DNA of 64,000 nucleotides from Lepidodermella squamata (GCA_047495785.1 JBLDXI010000074.1:682001-746000), one strand, 5' to 3'; counted from the stretch's first letter, positions 35,644 to 49,370 are shown. Program-made: numbers and translations. Notes: a model not told the origin generated them from the sequence alone.

Positions 35644-37419
35644 ATGAATCCAGATGGAAGCCAGCAGTTTCGGTAAGTTGGACCATCAGTTTTAATTTCG
35701 CAAGTATAACCAGTTGTCTTTACAGTCAAATTGATATGTTTGGAATGGCCAATGTTAACAATCAGCTTGTTTCTCTATCGGTAAACAATCGATTGACGAT
35801 GGCCCACGCTCATGCTGCATCAGTGTCAGAGAACTTGAGGATATTCCGCAAGAGGCGAAGCGATGACATGGAAAATATCGATTATCGGGTATGTTAATGA
35901 AAGTGATTTTATCGAGCAGAATGTTTATATCTCATTTTCACAGCCACGAAGCTTGCCAGCCGACAACTTTGCAATGCAATTCTTCCACAGCAACTTTATA
36001 ACTGGGCAATCACCATCGGCTAACGCAATCCAACAAATCTTTTGCGATCAATTCTCGGGCCCTGTTGCTTCGGTAAGATTGATTTGTTAATATTGCGATA
36101 ATAGCTCAATATTTTTGTTCATTAATCAGTGGGATCTATGCGCCCCAATGCCTGCTCATATGACAACTAGCACTCCTGTGTCCCAGAAACCAGTTCAGTC
36201 GCTTATTCTATCAGCCAATCGTGCTCCTGATGTGTTTTTTGGTTAGTAAATCATTCATTGTATATTACCCAATCTTACATGTGTATGTTTAGATCAACAA
36301 TTCTGGAGGAAATACCAAAACACGAGTCAAGCATCTACGTCGAGTGAAAATTCAACCGCATCTCGGCCGGCTATTCAAACGCAACGCTTGATTTTATCAC
36401 CGTTACCTCAGTTGAACTGGACCGACCGCGTCGAGTTATGGGAGAACATGTTGCGCAAGGATATTGCGTATACGCGCAGCGTAAACTGTTTGTCACGCCA
36501 CCCAAAACTGCAGCCCAAAATGCGCTCAATCCTGCTAAGCTGGATGACCGAAGTTTGCGAAGTCTACAAGCTACACCGCGAAACCTACTATCTTGCCATC
36601 GATTTTCTCGACCGATTTCTCGCGACGACAAAGCAAGAAATCCCGCCGAGCAACTTGCAGCTAGTCGGCATCACCACGCTGTTTATCGCCGCGAAAATCG
36701 AGGAGATCTACCCGCCGAAAATGCGCGAGTTCGCTTACGTAACCGACGGCGCCTGCCTCAAGGAAGAAATCCGTCGTATGGAAGCGATAATTCTCACAAC
36801 TTTGGACTGGCAGTTGTGTCCCTTGACGCCTGTTGGTTGGCTGAGTACCTTCCTTCAAGTCGCCTATCTATCAGATGTGTCGCAGAAGGGCCTAGGAGTT
36901 GCTGATATGGTGATGCCGAAGTACTCCCGCGATTTTTTCGCCGCAATCTCTCAAATTCTGGACCTTTGCGTTCTCGATGTTGAAAGTCTGAAGTTCCCCT
37001 ACAGTCACCTAGCGGCCTCGGCTTTGTACCACATGTCGAGTATGAACATCGTGAAAGCCTCGAGCGGTTTCTCCTTCGAAGTCCTCATGCCCTGTATCGA
37101 ATGGATGCGGCCTTACGTTGAAGTTCTCTTCGAGAAAGGCTTCGATGAAATGCATCATTTCGAGGGAGTTTTACAAGAAGAACAACACACGATTCAACAG
37201 CACTCGGTTGACAACGAGTTGTTGGAAAAGGCCTTCCGAAAAGCGGCTGAAAATCGCGTGAAATCACAGTCGAGAAACATATTCTCGGACTTGACGTGGA
37301 AGAGCCAGGTCGACAGCCCGGCGCGATGCCCGTACCAGCAGAACATGCCGTTGACGCCGCTGATCACGCCGCCGGATTTGAGCTCGGAGATGGACCATTC
37401 GTCGTCGCAATTCAACTAG
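35644..37419 (+). CDS. CCNE: G1/S cyclin E
   Basis: Exons 35644-35672, 35726-35888, 35944-36072, 36130-36241 and 36293-37419 join to 519 residues. Cyclin E activates CDK2 at S-phase entry. The cyclin box begins at about residue 187 (LNWTDRVELWENMLRKD) and contains the hydrophobic-patch motif MRSILLSW, then LHRETYYLAIDFLDRFLA, LFIAAKIEEIYPPKMREFAYVTDGAC and DWQLCPLTPVGWL, which are diagnostic of cyclin E rather than A, B or D. The C-terminal box is intact. The tail ends PLTPLITPPDLSSE, resembling the Fbw7 phosphodegron of cyclin E. The N-terminal 185 residues are disordered and contain a basic KRRS stretch. It lies head to head with CDT1. Confidence 0.95.
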
Positions 37420-38077
37420 TCTTGTAAAATTTCGTGTTTTTTGTTAAACCTACTTCAACCAAATTTTGTTAAAAATTCGTTGCGTGTTTCCTGTTTGATA
37501 TCTGTACAAAAATGATGAAATTTTTTTGAATGATAGAAAAAGCTCTATTTCTTCAATTAATCGAACGTATGTATATTTAATCCTTATTAATTAATTAATT
37601 GAAATTGTTGTTGCCCTCGTGCCGCTATAATGGAAGGAGTAGAGAATGAAGACGAAAGTGGTGTAAAATTATTATTTTTTACCGAAAATTTCTGTGTGTT
37701 TTGTTCTTAATAATTTGTCTCTCTGTCCAGATCTTCATTATATATACCGTATATTATTATTATTATTATTATTAATATTAATCGCAAAAAATATTGTAAC
37801 AAACCAAACTTCGCATACAAAAATGTAACATTAATATTTCATGAGTAAAAAAACGAATCCGAAAAAAATTATTTCGCCTCGATTTAATTGAAAAAAATTG
37901 ATGAGAGTTGTGTGAGTGTGAAAACTTGATTGTACTCAATTAAAAATGACGCGTTAATTTCGACCTGCGTTCGATGATCGAACATGTGTACGTATGTATA
38001 AAAAAACAGATTGCTATTAACGATCGGAAATGATAATAAAGTAACATTCGCTTTTTTAATTTTGTTTGTTTCAAATA
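37420..38077. other. Cyclin E 3' region
   Basis: AT-rich 3' flank ending in AATAAA near 38034, 40 bp before the next start codon. Contains the ATT tract listed separately; no gene seen. Confidence 0.5.
37751..37775. repeat. (ATT)n microsatellite
   Basis: About eight consecutive ATT units in the 3' flank of cyclin E. Confidence 0.8.
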
Positions 38078-40896
38078 ATGATTTTGCAACTAACGATAAT
38101 ATTCGTAGCAGTTCACTGCATTTTCGGTAAAAATATCAATTTTTGATCCGGACTGATCGGAAAATTCGGATCTTTTAGGTCAGTGCCCGGATCCTGGTTT
38201 TGCGCCTAATTCTGTTCGAAATCCTAGTGGCGTCAAATCTTTCAATGAGTCTGATAAAGTGTATTTTTCGTGTTCAACTGGGTACACATTATTTTCGGGG
38301 TCGCTATCAGGTAAAAATATCTGAAAAATTGAAATCATCATGATTCGCAATTTTTGCAGCTGAATGTCTCCCGAACGGTGAATGGTCCGCTGCAACACCA
38401 AATTGTTCAAGTTCGTTTTCATTCCTATTTCGCAATGTTTTCCAAATTTTTCTGAATTTTCTCACCGAAGTAATTAATTGCGGCGATCCCGGGTTCAGTT
38501 TATTCGGTTACCGCTCGATATCCGCTACAACTTACAACTCAACCGTGACATTCTATTGTAACGGCAGTATGTACGAATTTGCATCACCCTACTCGGCAAG
38601 CCTCGCCAACGTCACGCTCACGTGTCAAGGCAATAAACAATGGAGCGGCTCCCTGCCGCAGTGTCAAAGTTCGAAATTCCTCACAGCGGGTGGCATTTTT
38701 GATTGGTTATTGTGATACCTATGCTTTCAGGGAAATCGTGCGGTAAGCCGCCGACAGTGAGCGGCGCCACGGTGACTACAACTGGGCTGCAAATCGGCGA
38801 CACAGCGGTGGGTTGAGAGAGATCAGGATTAAAATTATATTGTTTCAATGATTTTTCTCACACGTGGCTTGGAATTTTATCAGGTTTACTCAGCGGTGTC
38901 CGGATATCGGCTGAATGGAAGCGCTACTTTGACGTGCTCACAGCCCAATAGAGCGTGGCTGCCAGCGGGACAGCCGGTGGCAACAGGTAAAGACAAGAGC
39001 AAACATAAATTAAATTTTCAAAATTCAGGTGAATAGATAAAAAGTAAGGTGACTGCAAAAATTTCGAGATTTTCTGCGACTTTCTCAGCTTCGGAGAACT
39101 AAAAACTTCGACCGAAGAAAGCTGTTCAGGAATTCTCATGAAAATGACTCAGCAATCGGAAAACAGTAAATAGGCCAGTTATAATTTCCAAGTTTTCTTT
39201 CGAAAGAATTTTCGGAAAATTTCGAGATTTCACAAAATTTCAAATTAGCGAATACCTAGCAAAATATCTGATAATTAAAGACATTATTGACTGTATTCTA
39301 ATTTCGAATTTCCCCAGCTTATCACATCAATTTTTGAGTGTCGTTAATTATTTAATTATTCTGGATGTTTCTTTCAAAATCAAATTTCAATCGTTTTTCA
39401 ATTTTCCTTAGCTCGGAAATTATTCGAGATTTGTAAAATTTCCATTCCGCTATTTTCAAGCGGCTTTCACACTTCTGCTTGGTATTATTATTATTCCCGG
39501 AATCCTCCTGGCGGCAAATTTAGCTGTTGAGTTGCCGAAATGTGATTAGCTAAACACGATTCTAAAAATCGCACATTTTAGTGTACCCAGTATTTAATCG
39601 CATTTTGTCGTTATTTACCAAAGTTGTTACGTGCGACGTGCCGCCAGTGTCTCAGAGCACGGTGTGGTCGGCGAATACAAGCCTCGCCCTCTCAAGTTCC
39701 ACGACGGGCACACTGCCGTACTCGAGCGTGATCGAGTCACAGTGCGCGTTCGGCTTTGTGCAAGTCGCCGGCGATAGCGTGCGCCGGTGCCAGGACTCGG
39801 GCACGTGGTCCGGCTCGCCACTCATCTGCCAGCGTGAGTCCACTTGGTTTGGCGCCAAAAAGGCGCGCGCGATTGCGCAACGCGCCAGACTTATTTTTGT
39901 TGTTTGTTATTATTATTCGACAGCGATAACTTGCAACAGCCTGACAATTAGCGGCGCTATTGTTAATCAGCCTTCGAGCGAAATTGGCGCCAACGCTACG
40001 TCGAGCTGCAGACGGGGCTATTATTACACCGGGAAAGGCGATCTCGTGAGAACTTGTTTGCCTACCGGCCTTTGGTCTGGCTCCAACATCATCTGCTCCG
40101 GTAATTAAACACTCAAGGGAATACCGCGAATAATTGCCGAATAAACAAAAATAGATACAAAAAATACAGAATATTATTTTAAAAATCTGATAAAAATTAA
40201 TTATGAATTTTATAGCCGTTCCTTGTGACCGGATTAATTTTACGGCGCCCATCAACGCGTCTATCAGCGTATTTGAATCTGACAGCAATAATTCGTCAGT
40301 GACAATCGGCCTAATTACGGAGTATTACGACGGCGATGGCTTAATTGCGGTCATCAACGCGACTTATGGCGATCGGGTCATGTTCGAGTGCAATAACGGC
40401 ACGAAATGGGCACGTGGGTCGAAAGTGTGGTCGTGTCTGGCAGACGGAACATGGAGCTCGACTACTCCAATCGAATGCAAATGTGAATACGAAAAATGAG
40501 AAAAATATGATTTAATAGGTTTTTTTCAGTGAAAATTCCGCTCCCAGGCATTGATCAACTGCCTCCTGATGACGTGGTCGAGGCAGAAAATGCCGACAAA
40601 TTGGGCAAAGTGATAGCAATTCTGGTATTTTCCGGCTTATTGGGTAATTTTACTGGAAATAAGTATTTAAAATCCTTTTCTTTATTCAACTTCCCTCGAA
40701 ATTTTCAATTTTTCCTTGTCATGAAAAACATTTGTTAACAGCTATCGGAATCGCCGACAGCATTACAATGACACGCGATGCCATGTTAAGGATCAAAATT
40801 CTGAATGGCAAGGCGCCGCTAAATAGCCTGAAAGCTGTCACCACTACAATGGAAGAGGAAGAGCCGCCACAAACGCCGAAAGAGTCGAACGATTAA
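38078..40896 (+). CDS. Six-CCP (sushi) single-pass membrane protein 1
   Basis: Thirteen readable in-frame segments merge into eleven exons: 38078-38126, 38179-38310, 38360-38410, 38471-38668, 38731-38807, 38884-38986, 39624-39833, 39924-40100, 40216-40482, 40530-40643 and 40742-40896 (510 aa). A signal peptide (MILQLTIIFVAVHC) is followed by six CCP modules, each with the four-cysteine pattern and a conserved W (QCPDPGF, NCGDPGF, SCGKPP, TCDVPP, TCNSLT, PCDRIN). A juxtamembrane segment PLPGIDQLPPDDVVEAE, one membrane span and a short cytoplasmic tail follow. CCP modules mediate protein-protein contacts in complement-like and adhesion proteins; the ligand is unknown. Two donors are unusual (GTTCGT, GTTCGA). 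A paralogue of the same architecture starts at 49371. Confidence 0.82.
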
Positions 40897-43234
40897 GGGC
40901 GCGGCGAATTCCGCGCAATTTCAATAACTATTTTCTTAGAAAAATTTCGCGCTATTTTCGTTTCGTGATAATGAGTATAGGTATTTATTATTTACGCATG
41001 TTTATTGTTTATGTTTATCGTGCGTGTAAATAAAAATTATTGGGCGCGTAACACGTGGTGTCACTTGAGGTCGAGTTGCGTGACATGATCGAGTGCTTCC
41101 ACATGCCGAGCTGCTGTCATCTTTCATCACTTTTCGCACGAGGTCACACATGCGCGTGGGCGGCGGATTATTATTACCTAGACGATGCGCGCGGGGTTAT
41201 TATTTATTGCAGGTTGTTATAAATAGAGGTCGGCCTTCGAGAGGCCTGGGCGCAATAAATTGCAGCAGTAACACGTGCGGCTTGTAATAAACCTCAGCAC
41301 CTAAGGTGTGGGCTAATAAATCGAAGAAAAAAGACGCGGCGATATAATCGCTTTGTTACTAAATCTTAAATGATGCCGATGTTATCAAATTTTGTTTTAT
41401 AACAACCGCGCCGATGTCTATCACTCCTGATGAAAGCGAGCGAAAGGTTTCGACATATGTCAGGGCAGAAACCAGAAAACACCGGAAACACCGGAAATAG
41501 GAGGGAAGACATTCAAAATTCTGATTCAAAATCCTTTAAATTCGAAGTAAGAATTCTATAGGGATCTACATTATACGGTTGGTCAAATATTTTTTCCAGC
41601 CAACTCTGCTATGGGTTTCGTATTGGAATTAAATTTTAAAATTCAATATGGGATATAATTTGAAATAAAATAATTAGGACAATTTGAACAACTTTACCGA
41701 CGGCCCCTATTAACATTAATTTGCTTAAAGTTTATACCTCTAGGGAAAATCACATTCCGTTTTCATTGTTCTTCATTCACAATTTTAAATTAACGTTTCA
41801 CTTCTTGCCCAATCTTCTGGATGGGCGTCAGGCGAAACAAAAAAAACCGAAAAATTTGAACTTGGTAACCTGGACATGACATCGTCGAAGGTGAATGTGA
41901 TTATTAAAAATTCTCTTACACCACCGCGGAGGCGATGAATTATATTCACGTGACTTGCCGAAAAACACGAAGCTCACACGCGGAAAAAACGCACGTGAGC
42001 CCAACAACATCGATGCGGGTTTTAAAAAACCCAAAACCCCTCTACCAGCCGAACTACGAGTGACAGCTGAGAGCGTGAAAGCCGCGTGAAAACAACAGAG
42101 ACTGATCAATTATTATGTTGTAGCGACAATGCTGGTGGATTTCCAAAATAATCCTATAGACAAAATATTTCTTATTTAATATGAAATTCATCGAAATCGA
42201 TCATGCTTATAGGCAATATCTCAGTGGAGCTCGTGGCTCGGCTAAAAATTGCTGAAACACGCGATTGGATAGATTTCCCCAACATTTCGGCATATTACTG
42301 TTACTTCTTAAAAAGAAAGAATAAATTCTGAATTTTCCGTGTTTGTTTCGCGGTGGATGAGAATCATTTTTCGGATATTTTTCCACTACACAAGAAATAA
42401 TAACATGCCAAGATGCTGGAAAATCTACCCAAACCCTGCGTTTCAGCAATTTTTAGCCAAGCCAATAGCGGTATGGTTGATACGGTGGTTCCACTAATAA
42501 CTAAGATTTAGCCAATCGTGATCGATTTCGATCGATGAATTTTACACGACCCATACAATTCCGCCGTGAAGCTGGGAGATGAGAAAATTAGCGGAAAATT
42601 GGCCGCGCTTCCCGCTGTTGTTGTATAACGCCGATTTTTTTGCCTAAGCTGAGTTCAGAAAATTAATAATTCATACAGGCAACCGAAAAAATATCAACGC
42701 CACCTCATTAAATCTGTATGGTTTGACGATAAAACAATTTCATCGCAGTTGTTCATCTTTCGCACGGAATGGAAAGGAATGACCGAAACGCAAAAAGTAG
42801 AAACCACTCTGATAACACACTCTTCATTTACAAAGACAAAATTCCGGAAAAATATAAATATTCGATCATTTCATTCGAAAAATTGTGGCAATCTTTTTAG
42901 TCGATCAACCGGAAATTTCGAGGGCTTGGACGGCGAGTAGTTTTGGCAAGCAAGTTAAGCCTGCTCATTCGTCATAGCTCCAAAAATAGATCAGAAGATA
43001 TTGTTCGTCTTTTGCTCCTGAAATAACGGAAATGTCACAGTTTCTCATCGCTAATATTGGCAGATTTATTTGTTTAATTTACTGAAGCGATAGAGCGGAC
43101 AAGGTGATGTCAGTCATATTCATCGATAATCGTTGCCGCAAAACGTCTAGGGAAATTCATTTACAGAATGAAATCTGTATAGCTTGGGACGCAGCGTTTT
43201 TCATACCAAAAGTTATGGTGAAAAGTGTAACGCT
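40897..43234. other. Intergenic region with a fold-back repeat
   Basis: 2.3 kb without a convincing gene. It contains a TATAAATAGA box-like sequence at about 41219 with nothing recognisable downstream, several AATAAA words (the first at about 41029 suits the upstream gene), and the inverted repeat listed separately. Confidence 0.45.
42180..42545. repeat. Imperfect inverted repeat / MITE-like fold-back element
   Basis: The left arm (42180-42300) and right arm (42400-42545) are imperfect reverse complements. The best-preserved pair is GGCTAAAAATTGCTGAAAC near 42239 against its complement near 42440, and GAAATTCATCGAAATCGATC pairs with the outer right end. About 100 bp of loop lies between. No coding potential. 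Confidence 0.65.
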
Positions 43235-46200
43235 ATGAATTTGATGGATCTTGTTGCTTTAACTGTGATCAGCGTTTTGATCGGGATTTCCGGAGGCGTC
43301 GGGTATCACTACAAAAGATATGCCGGTTTCTCGATTGGCCAACAAATTGGACAAGTTTCATTAGCCAGCTTCCAGGTAGGCAGCTATCCATCGGTCAAAA
43401 CTGTTGACGAATGCATGGCTAGATGCAACTCGATACCCGGATGCCAATCTGGCCATTTGAACCTGGTAAATGGAGCTTGCACTTTGTTTAGCTTAACAAT
43501 CGACAGCTCTCGAATCGCTCAGCTTGTCGCAAATGCGAATATGATAGCGTTTGGCACTAGCTCTGCGGGTCTGACAGCGAAATCGTGCAGAAAAGCTTCT
43601 TGCTCGAAATCTCTCTACTTCGACGCCATCTTGAACGCAGCCTGGTCGTCTCCGTGTTGGCGCGAGTTCGCGACGGACCCTGTACCAACTTGCTCGGATG
43701 AAATTCTCAATTACGACAATAGCTACATTAGCGATCTCGGCTTCACAGCTTCATCAACCTCGATTCCTGGGAGCCCTTTCGACGTTCCTCAACAGCAAGG
43801 ATCGCATGGCAGCATCAACGCGCAGCACAACTTGTATTTCTGCTACACCGTCAGCCCACTCGTCGGACAGTGGATTGCCATAGATCTTCAGCGTTTTGTC
43901 TGGGTGACACAGGTCGCTTACCGAAGCATTGAAGCTACATTTGCTATACAGAATATTCAGCCGGAAGTCAGCCATGACGGTGTGAGATACGCCCCTGTCA
44001 CAACGGGGCGGGGTCCGGCGAAGATCTTGCCAACCCCAGGCGGGTTTCAGACTGTTAGCTACGACTTGTTCCGGCCCAGACTGGCTAAACACGTCCGATT
44101 CACGAGCACGACAGAAACTGGCACTGGGACTTTCTACCGATGCGGGCGTTTTCAAGTTCGAGGATCGCCTGCGCTTTGCTTTCAACCTCTGGGTTTGCAA
44201 AGTGGCGATATTGAAGCATCGCAAATTCAACAAAAATTCAATTACTCGCAGCCGTTTTATATTCGGCTTAACTGGGGTATGGCATCGGCGCCATTTTATG
44301 AAGATTCCGTGACCGTAGACCTCTTGAAGGAAACTATTGTAACTGCTGTTCAGATCCAAGGGTGCAGCCAACTCAATGCTTGGACCTCAGCCTTCTATTT
44401 GCAGTACAAAGCCAGGAATGCTGATAACTGGATCGATTTGCTGAAAAACGACGGCTCTCAGGCTTGGGAAGGTAATTCGAATGCTGTGGCCGTAGTGACC
44501 GCTGTTTTCCCTAAACCTGTGGTGGCAAGGTTCTTCAACTTCATCCCAGTGACCTTTTCTGGCACAAAATGCTTCAAACTCGAAATACTTGGGTGTAAAA
44601 GTGAGTATCAAGCATCTAATTTCTTAAATTGGAATTTGACTTTTCAGGCACACCAAAAACTATGCGCAATCTGGCATTCGGAGTAACAGCAAGTTCACCA
44701 TCTGTAGTAACTGGGGAGTATAATGGCTATCAGGTCACTGCAACTTCAATTCTGCAACCGAGGAGCATCAGATACAAGAACATTCAGAACTGCACGAGAT
44801 TTGCCGCATCTAGCTCGACTGATTTTCCCTATGCGACAATCGACTTGGCCTCGACAAAATCTTTCACACAAATAGAAATAGTCGCACCTGATTATCCCCC
44901 GTTTGCAACTCTCAATCCTGATGGCTTATGGCTGTTTGACCTAATGCACGGCTTTGATGACATTTCAGGCAACGGGAATCATGCGGTTGGTTCTAACGAC
45001 CTAAGCTTTGGAACTGGGGTAGACGGCCGACGTGCAGGCGCGTTAGAATTCACCGTGACATCAATTGAGAGAGGCATGCTGATACCGATGACCCAGATAC
45101 ATGTCGATCCTAACAATGGATGGACCTATGCGGCTTGGATCTATCATTCAAGTGCTACATCCGATGTGTATTTTGTGCGATCCTATAGAAAGTATGTTAG
45201 CTTGTCATACTTGTCATAATCCTTTCATACTATCTTTCAAAGTGGAGCATCTGGGATGCTGTTGAAAATCGAATATTCAACAAACAAACTAATCGTTGAT
45301 TATACGTCGGCAACTTCAAGTAGAGCATTTCCTCAACCTACTAGTATTGCAAACACGTCGGCTATAATGCCAATCAATACATGGTCTTTTGTCGCGCTAA
45401 CGATCGAGTGTAAGAGTAACAACGGCCGGTTATTCATCGACAAGAGCGAAAAGGCCATATTCCCTGTTTCGTGTCAGAAGGGTTCTCAGTTGGATTCCTT
45501 CAGCCACTTTCGAGGCGGATGGGTTGGAAAAATTGCCTGCATGCAAATCTATCGAAGGGGCCTTGACGCTTCTGAAATCGATCAAGCAAGTCGATGTCCA
45601 TGGAAACGTGAGGGCAAATTATGTTTAAAGCGCAAAATCTTTTTCTCAATCATTTTTCAAATGATCCTTTAAGCATAATGTTAGATTATTGAAAAAATTA
45701 ATTATATCCTAAAATTATAAAATTTCCGCTAGAGGAATTCTTACCTCACATTTCTGCTATTGAAGGGCTAGATCTACAATAGAAAATGGTTACGGTTACA
45801 TTTAGGCGAAAATTTCGCTTACCCTTTAATTCTGAAGAGCATTGGAAGAGCTTCACTCTACTACAAAATTTCATGATTTGGATTCAGCCCCCACGCCGAC
45901 TGCAATATTCTCTCTTGCTTGTTCCCTCGACGAAACCACCGGTTCTGGATGGCAGTTTGTAGCAAGAGGCAACCCGGTGTGCACCAGTATGATTTCGTCG
46001 TTCAAAGACACGTAAGTTGAAGGACGATGAATGTCGTACATAATGCAGCAGATAATGTTTATTTGTCACTGATTTTCCCACAAAAGAGCTTGGAACTTGC
46101 CCACTACAAGCGACTATCTTTCCTTGGCTATCGGCGCGGCCCCTCAAAACGCGATGGACCTGCAATTTTCTTTCACGATACTCATGCACGTTCGACCAGC

Positions 46201-49063
46201 CACCACTGGAAGCCTGTTTGGATGGTACCTAAGCGAAGCTTCCACCAGCGTGGAAGTGACGCTTTTTGTTTCACCAAATGGAGCTCTAGGCTGGCGTAAA
46301 AAATGCCGCGGTGATGGGACATACTCCAATATCTTATCAACCAAAGCCGTACTGCAGTGGGGTCGCAGAGCATTTATTGGTGTCATTTATGATTTCAGAG
46401 CTTCAAAGATCAGTTTTGTTTACGAGGGTGAAATAACTGATTCAGCAACATTGAATTGTTCGAATGGGATTGCGACGAATTCGAGTTTCTTCCGGTAAAA
46501 CTTGAATGTATTAAAAGTTGAAAGCATATTAGCTTAGTTTTATCCTTTCAGACTCGGTGGGCCGAATTCGGGGACTGGTGAATTTGCTTGCCTCCAAGTT
46601 TACAAGGATGCCGTACTGACTCGTCGTCAGTTGTACTCCCTCAGGAGATGTCCGATAACTTCAAATGCAGACATGACTGCCGTAGCAATGGTACCAATGG
46701 ACTTCAACTTTGGTGGGACGTATGACGTTGTGACTTGGACAGAGGTTTTCACGGCCTCACCAGCAAACGTTTATTTGCAAGGCAGTCCACTGCCGTGGTG
46801 GAGCGGTAGCCCGAACACACAGCGTTTTAATAAGACAACTCAAAACTTCATGACATCTCTCATGTATCCGCCGAGAATGAAACTTGGTGGCAATGGTACA
46901 GCACCCTTTGCAGTGGGAATTTTTGCTAACAACGAGCAAACTACGACAGAGCCTTTAGTCAGTGCAGTAATGCTTCATTCAGGCACCAACAGTGCTCATG
47001 GTATCCGGTTCAATACTCCGTCACAGGCCGAATTCACGGTTTATTGTGGCGCTGCGAAATCAGTGTACCAGAACAACGTTCCCGTCGCAACCTGGAACCA
47101 TTACATCATGACAGCCGATCTAACAGCGGGTTCTCAAGCATTCGTGGGCTTTTACAACGGTGCCTACGTTGGTCAAGCCTCCTTAGTTGGCTGCACAATC
47201 TTTGATTCTGACAATATAAAACTTGCAAGGGTATAACGCTAGATTGACGTCAACCGCATTTTTTGAAGAATTCTTTTATCTAGGATGCTTTGAACAATAA
47301 CTACTTTGGCGGCCAGTTGACTTGCTTCTTCGTCTACCAAGCCTATATAACGCAATACCTAGCAATGGAACTTGCCTCACAATGTCCAACAGTGACTAGA
47401 CTTCAGGGCCACGTCTGCGAGAGCGATCTAACAGTGAATGCTGCCGTCACGTTCAGTTCTAAATTCATCTCAAGCAGTCCAGGTAACGTTGTTCACGGTG
47501 GCTCATCGATTCAGGCAGCATGGGTGGGTAACGCGAGTGTAGCTGGCTCTGTGTCTTGTTGCTGGAGGCCACTATCTTCTTCTCTTAGCGAATTCATTCA
47601 GGCTGACTTTGGCGAGGTAGTTACCATAACTTCGGTGGCAACTCAGGGTGACGAACTCTACAATTGCTTTGTCACTGCCTTTCACCTTGAATACAGCAAC
47701 ACCGGCCTTGCTTACACGACTTTCAATGATAGAGCCAGGACAGCTGGCACCGTCAAATCGTTCACGGCCAATACGGAAGCGGCGACAGTGATTTGGAACT
47801 TTGTGCGGCCTTTCATCATCGCACGTTACCTGAGACTGTATCCAGACACATGGACATCGCAGATTTGCTTACGATGGCTTGTCAGAGGCTGCGCAAGTGA
47901 GCTCTATTTCCAAACTTTTTAGAAGATCAACGAATTTTAAAATTTAAGATATGATGTGCAGTGTCGAGCTGTTTGACGGCGACGCGACGGTTTCGGCATC
48001 GAGTGCTACAACGCCGGGTGATTTCAGACGCAACGGCTTGAACGGTGCCGATTGGGTTCCTCTACCCAGTGATAAGCAGCCCTACTTCCAGCTAGATTTC
48101 ACCGAGGCTAAACTGATCAACACCGTTGCAGTTCAATCTAGCAAAACACTCGTCGCTTCAATCACGAAATACCACCTGATGTCACGCTTGGCTGATTCGG
48201 CGAGTAGATGGCTGGCTTATGTGTGGAACAACGGATCGACCATTCGAATTTTTGACGGTCCTGCAACTGGACCCGACTCGGCGCCTTTAATGAGCTATCT
48301 GAACCCTGCATTCGCCGCAGTTTCAGTTCGATTCTACGTTGACGACTTCAACTCTCAACCCGTAGGAAGATTCAGCGTGAAGGGGTGCAGCTACGTAAAT
48401 GACATTGGATTCGCCAGCACTGGGCTAACAGTTCGTTTAGCAAATTCGACCCCAACTACGGCGGCTGAGGTATCAAGTCTACCGAGATTCGCTGCGGATG
48501 TCGAAGCCTTCCCGTACAGATCTCATGTTCTCCTCACGTCGTATCCTGGAAATTCAAGTAGATACCTAGTCGTAGCTGCAAAGAGTCCTGATTTCTTACT
48601 CTGTCAAGTTAGCGTTGGTTACGATGAAGCAACAAACTTTGCTCTATGGAAGACAGTAACGTCGTCCAATTTCAACTTGACAACAAACGCTGGCTTGACT
48701 GATGGCGATTCTGCGACAGACCCTATTGGCCCACAACCTGCTACATCTGGCCTGTATTTTCAAGTGGATTTGGGCTCTTCTTTCCCGGCTATTTCAAAAA
48801 TTGTTCTAACACTATCTGCAAGCAACGGCTGGATAAATTATGCCAATCCAGTTGGATTCAGATTGGTCATTCGTGTCGGCGATGCAGCTGCGGCAAACCA
48901 GCAAAATGAAATTTGTGATTTCTACGATGGGTATCGCATCCCGAGTGTTGTTGCGGGGCAGTCACTGGAAGTGTTTTGCACCCCACCAATAGCTGGACGC
49001 TACGTCACGGTTGAGAAAATCGGCCAAATTCAGATTCTATTCACCGAAATTCGCATATTCTAA
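43235..49063 (+). CDS. Large PAN / F5-8C (discoidin) / LamG-like multidomain protein
   Basis: Eight exons, 43235-44600, 44648-45191, 45243-45607, 45888-46011, 46087-46494, 46552-47230, 47284-47896 and 47949-49063, give 1,737 residues. The N-terminus (MNLMDLVALTVISVLIGISG) is a signal peptide or signal anchor. A PAN/apple-like module follows (VDECMARCNSIPGCQSG). Then come two F5/8C-like domains, a partial third, three concanavalin/LamG-like repeats (e.g. GLWLFDLMHGFDDISGNGNHAVG), two more F5/8C domains and a fucolectin-like F5/8C end (ALWKTVTSSNF ... DGDSATDP). Such modules bind glycans or membranes, so an extracellular adhesion, lectin or cuticle/egg-surface role is likely. There is no C-terminal membrane span. 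It lies between two sushi-receptor paralogues. Domain borders are approximate. Confidence 0.8.
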
Positions 49064-49370
49064 CATATTTATTCTTTATTTTGCAATTTTCTAATTTCTG
49101 TCCAAAGCTCCCTCTCCAGCCTGGTTTAACCTGTTAGATTGCTTTCCTGAATTTTGAAATAAACATGCTTCTGTTGATCAGCTTCGGACGGTTTAATGCG
49201 TGTCGTCAAGTCGGCAATGCGTATCTAATGAAGAGGAGGCACTCAGTCTGTAGGATCTGCTTGTTCGATGAATGCATAATCAGGTCGCCGCAAAAAATCT
49301 GAGAAACCCTCATCATCCATCCGATAGTTTACCATTTTTTCTTATTGATCATTATTACTAGACAAGGGCG

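Noticed and set aside
41219-41290. TATAAATAGA core promoter
   Set aside because: Good TATA-like word but no gene or exon can be recognised just downstream.
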